Assembly: GCF_000711225.1 (NCBI RefSeq)
Contig: NZ_JOMG01000002.1
Coordinates: 1,128,501 to 1,192,500 of the forward strand
Length of the DNA: 64,000 bases
Origin: Pelobacter seleniigenes DSM 18267
Lineage (GTDB): Bacteria; Desulfobacterota; Desulfuromonadia; Desulfuromonadales; Geopsychrobacteraceae
Reading direction: 5' to 3'
Every line of letters starts with the position of its first letter. The first letter of the stretch is position 1. The translations under genes and the position numbers were made by a program. Below are positions 62,207 through 64,000 of the stretch, piece by piece. The notes under the pieces were generated by a model that did no database searches, was not told the DNA's origin, and worked only from the letters and a program-made list of their open reading frames with translations.

Positions 62207-62743
62207 AGGCCCTCTCTTCAGCTCATCCGGTTTCTATAAAAAATGATCCTTCGCTGTTCGCCGCAAACTCGAGACGCCAGGAAGTTCCCATTTAAAAACC
62301 AACAAATTGGGGAGAAACGACAGTCCCAAAATAAGGGCCGGAGATCATTCAGCTGCGTCTTCGACCCGCCGAGCAGCTAATTTTTGCAACATGCAGGCCA
62401 AACTGATTTGAGGTTTTTGAGATCGGTTTCAGCAAGAACGCCAAAGCCGTTCTGCAGCGGAGGAAAAGCCGTTCCGGAAGTTTCCGCAAGGGACAAGAGA
62501 ACCTCGCCAGGAAGCAAAGGAGGGGTGACGGAGGTCTCGCTAAAAAATCCTTTTTTGCGATCAAAGTTTCATTTTGAGAACTATCAAGCCTGCCGGAAAA
62601 GACTTCGGTGAAAAACCTGGGCTCCTTCTCATAAATTCAACAATCGCAAAATTTCAGTAGTTATATCATTGCCTTATGTCTCCCTCTTCGCGCCGCAACA
62701 GAATGACGGAGCCCAGCAAAGAGGCTTTCCACAAAAAACAAAA
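62207..62743. other. Region between molybdoenzyme 3 operon and sigma-54 activator
   Basis: About 540 bp. Contains a sigma-54-like site (62386-62400) about 180 bases before the operon. A stretch near 62440-62500 has faint similarity to the 190-bp repeat. No gene was supported. Confidence 0.5.
62386..62400 (-). promoter_or_regulatory. Sigma-54 promoter of molybdoenzyme 3 operon
   Basis: On the minus strand TGGCCTGCATGTTGC matches TGGCAC-N5-TTGC with two mismatches and exact GG-N10-GC spacing. It lies about 180 bases before the operon start and next to a sigma-54 activator gene. Confidence 0.55.
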
Positions 62744-62773
62744 AACCCCGAAGCGTAAAGCTTAAACGGGGTT
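62744..62773 (-). terminator. Rho-independent terminator of the sigma-54 activator gene
   Basis: Stem AACCCCG / CGGGGTT with inner pairs, followed on the minus strand by TTTTTTGTTTTTTG. It starts about 45 bp after the activator stop. Confidence 0.88.
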
Positions 62774-62816
62774 GACTCATTTAATAAAAGTGTGAGTTGC
62801 AAAAAAGAAAATCGGC

Positions 62817-64000
62817 CTAAACCACCTCGATTTTATACTCCTTGAGTTTTCGATACAGGGTCGAACGGCTCAGACCGACCATTTCCGCAGCCGTCGGAAT
62901 ACAGTTGTTGGCACGCAGTAAAGCCGCTTCGATAGCAGCCTTTTCAATATTTTTCAAACAGAGCGTATCGTTGCCGAAACCACCGAAACGAGCGATTTCC
63001 TCGGCTTTGACCGGACTGGAGTCCATCAGGACATAGCGCGGCAGATTATGCGGTTCGATCCTTTTCCCGGAGGCCGTATTGATGGCATGATGCATGGCGT
63101 TCTGAAGCTGGCGGATATTGCCCGGCCAGCGGTATTCATTGATGATCCTATCGACTTCCGGGCTGATTTCAGGAACCTCCCAATTTTGCCGCTGACAATA
63201 ATTCTGGACAAACACATGGGCCAGCATGGAAACATCCCGCTGCCGTTCGCGCAGGGAAGGGATATAAACGGTCAGCACCGAAATCCGATAATAAAGGTCT
63301 TCACGGAAAGTCTTCTCTTCAACCATTTTCATCAGATCTTTATTGGTGGCCGCAAGCAGCCGGAAGTCGACTTCCTTATAGCGGTTGCCACCGACCCGCA
63401 TGACCTTTTTGTCCTGCAGCGTGCGCAGCAAAATAGCCTGATGTTCTAAAGGCATATCGCCGATTTCATCCAGGAACAGGGTGCCACCATGGGATAATTC
63501 AATCTTACCGGCCTTGCCGCAGCGCTCGGCCCCGGTAAAACTGCCCCCTTCATAGCCGAATAACTCACTGCCAACCAGCTCCCGCGGCAGGGCCGCGCAG
63601 TTGACGGCCATAAACGGTCCGTTGGGACGATAGGTGTTATGAATCGAATGGGCAAACAACTCTTTGCCGGTGCCGCTTTCACCGATCAGTAGGATATTTT
63701 CCGGTGATTCGGCAAAGCGCCGAGCCTGGCCAATCGCATTTTTAATTTCCGGGCTTTGCCCGAGGATATCCTCAAAAGTATAGGTCGCGGTGCGCCCCGT
63801 CCGGTTGCTCAGCTGGTTGGTCAATTTTTCACAGCTGATAAACTTCAGAATGACCACGTCCAGCTTCTTGGTATATTGATTCAATACCGGCCGTGCCGAA
63901 ATACGGTAGGCTTTGGCCTTGTTATTGCCGACTTTGACGCACTCCTCCAAGGTGAAATTATCACCCTTGGCGGAGCGCTCCATGATGGAGGATTCCGGAC
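62817..64000 (-). CDS. Sigma-54-dependent transcriptional activator, partial
   Basis: At least 394 codons; the frame is open to the window edge (PESS before the ATG at 63983 reads like coding sequence), so the N-terminal sensor part is cut off. The end of a PAS-like region (residues to about 60) is followed by the AAA+ domain: Walker A LLIGESGTGKELFAHSIHNT, GAFTGA loop as GSFTGAER, Walker B GGTLFLDEIGDMPLEHQA, and the arginine-finger region RLLAATNKDL. The C-terminal Fis HTH is AAEMVGLSRSTLYRKLKEYK. It probably drives the sigma-54 promoters of the nearby molybdoenzyme operons. GSFTGA instead of GAFTGA is a known tolerated variant. Confidence 0.95.
   Translation of the reverse strand, partial: PESSIMERSAKGDNFTLEECVKVGNNKAKAYRISARPVLNQYTKKLDVVILKFISCEKLTNQLSNRTGRTATYTFEDILGQSPEIKNAIGQARRFAESPENILLIGESGTGKELFAHSIHNTYRPNGPFMAVNCAALPRELVGSELFGYEGGSFTGAERCGKAGKIELSHGGTLFLDEIGDMPLEHQAILLRTLQDKKVMRVGGNRYKEVDFRLLAATNKDLMKMVEEKTFREDLYYRISVLTVYIPSLRERQRDVSMLAHVFVQNYCQRQNWEVPEISPEVDRIINEYRWPGNIRQLQNAMHHAINTASGKRIEPHNLPRYVLMDSSPVKAEEIARFGGFGNDTLCLKNIEKAAIEAALLRANNCIPTAAEMVGLSRSTLYRKLKEYKIEVV

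Noticed and set aside
62440-62500. Third, inverted copy of the 190-bp repeat
   Set aside because: Only about 25 bases (around GGAAAAGCCGTTCCGGAA) resemble the repeat; the rest does not align.

Overview
The window looks like an anaerobic deltaproteobacterial chromosome, probably Desulfuromonadales (Pelobacter/Desulfuromonas/Desulfuromusa-like). This is inferred from a 12-haem cytochrome c, three cytoplasmic-type molybdopterin enzymes with iron-sulfur partners, a molybdenum-cofactor gene cluster, sigma-54 style regulation and a divergent MoaE of the Geobacter type. No rRNA, tRNA or CRISPR array was seen.

Region 1 (1-21,700) is an accessory island. It opens with a complete type I Zorya anti-phage operon on the minus strand (zorA-zorB-zorC-zorD, 8201-887) followed by an unrecognised 255-aa membrane protein gene. 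Next come a scar of decayed transposase/recombinase fragments, a Lon-like AAA+ ATPase without a protease domain, an unknown membrane protein that seems to start at ATT, a repeat-rich gap and a transglutaminase-like gene. A GC-richer, probably imported block follows: an AraC regulator, an aldo/keto reductase broken by a TGA, an alpha/beta hydrolase, an SDR and a second aldo/keto reductase cut off by an IS3-family element. The island ends with a HipA-family kinase of the YjjJ/HipH type.

Region 2 (22,000-43,000) is mostly housekeeping: AEC permease, PBP1b-type peptidoglycan synthase with a TPR lipoprotein, a four-carbon acid sugar kinase/PdxA2 pair, the dodecahaem cytochrome, SPOR-NlpC/P60 lipoprotein, MFS permease, CBS-DUF294 protein, MprF-like protein, a molybdenum-cofactor operon (MoeA-like, MoeA, MoaE, MobB) and a chemoreceptor.

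Region 3 (43,400-64,000) is the most interesting. Two paralogous operons each pair a 750-760-aa bis-MGD enzyme with a 111-aa two-cluster ferredoxin-like protein. Between them lie an IclR regulator, an aromatic-acid-type MFS permease, a 51-aa protein and a small Cys-rich ORF with an in-frame TGA. The layout resembles the catechol/aromatic dehydroxylase loci of Gordonibacter and suggests reductive or non-redox conversion of an aromatic substrate in the cytoplasm. A third molybdoenzyme with NrfC- and NrfD-like partners, a radical SAM gene and a sigma-54 activator lies next to them. Sigma-54-like promoter sequences precede several of these units. A long interleaved pair of inverted repeats (pseudoknot topology) lies between the NrfD and radical SAM genes, and two copies of a ~190-bp repeat occur in this half.
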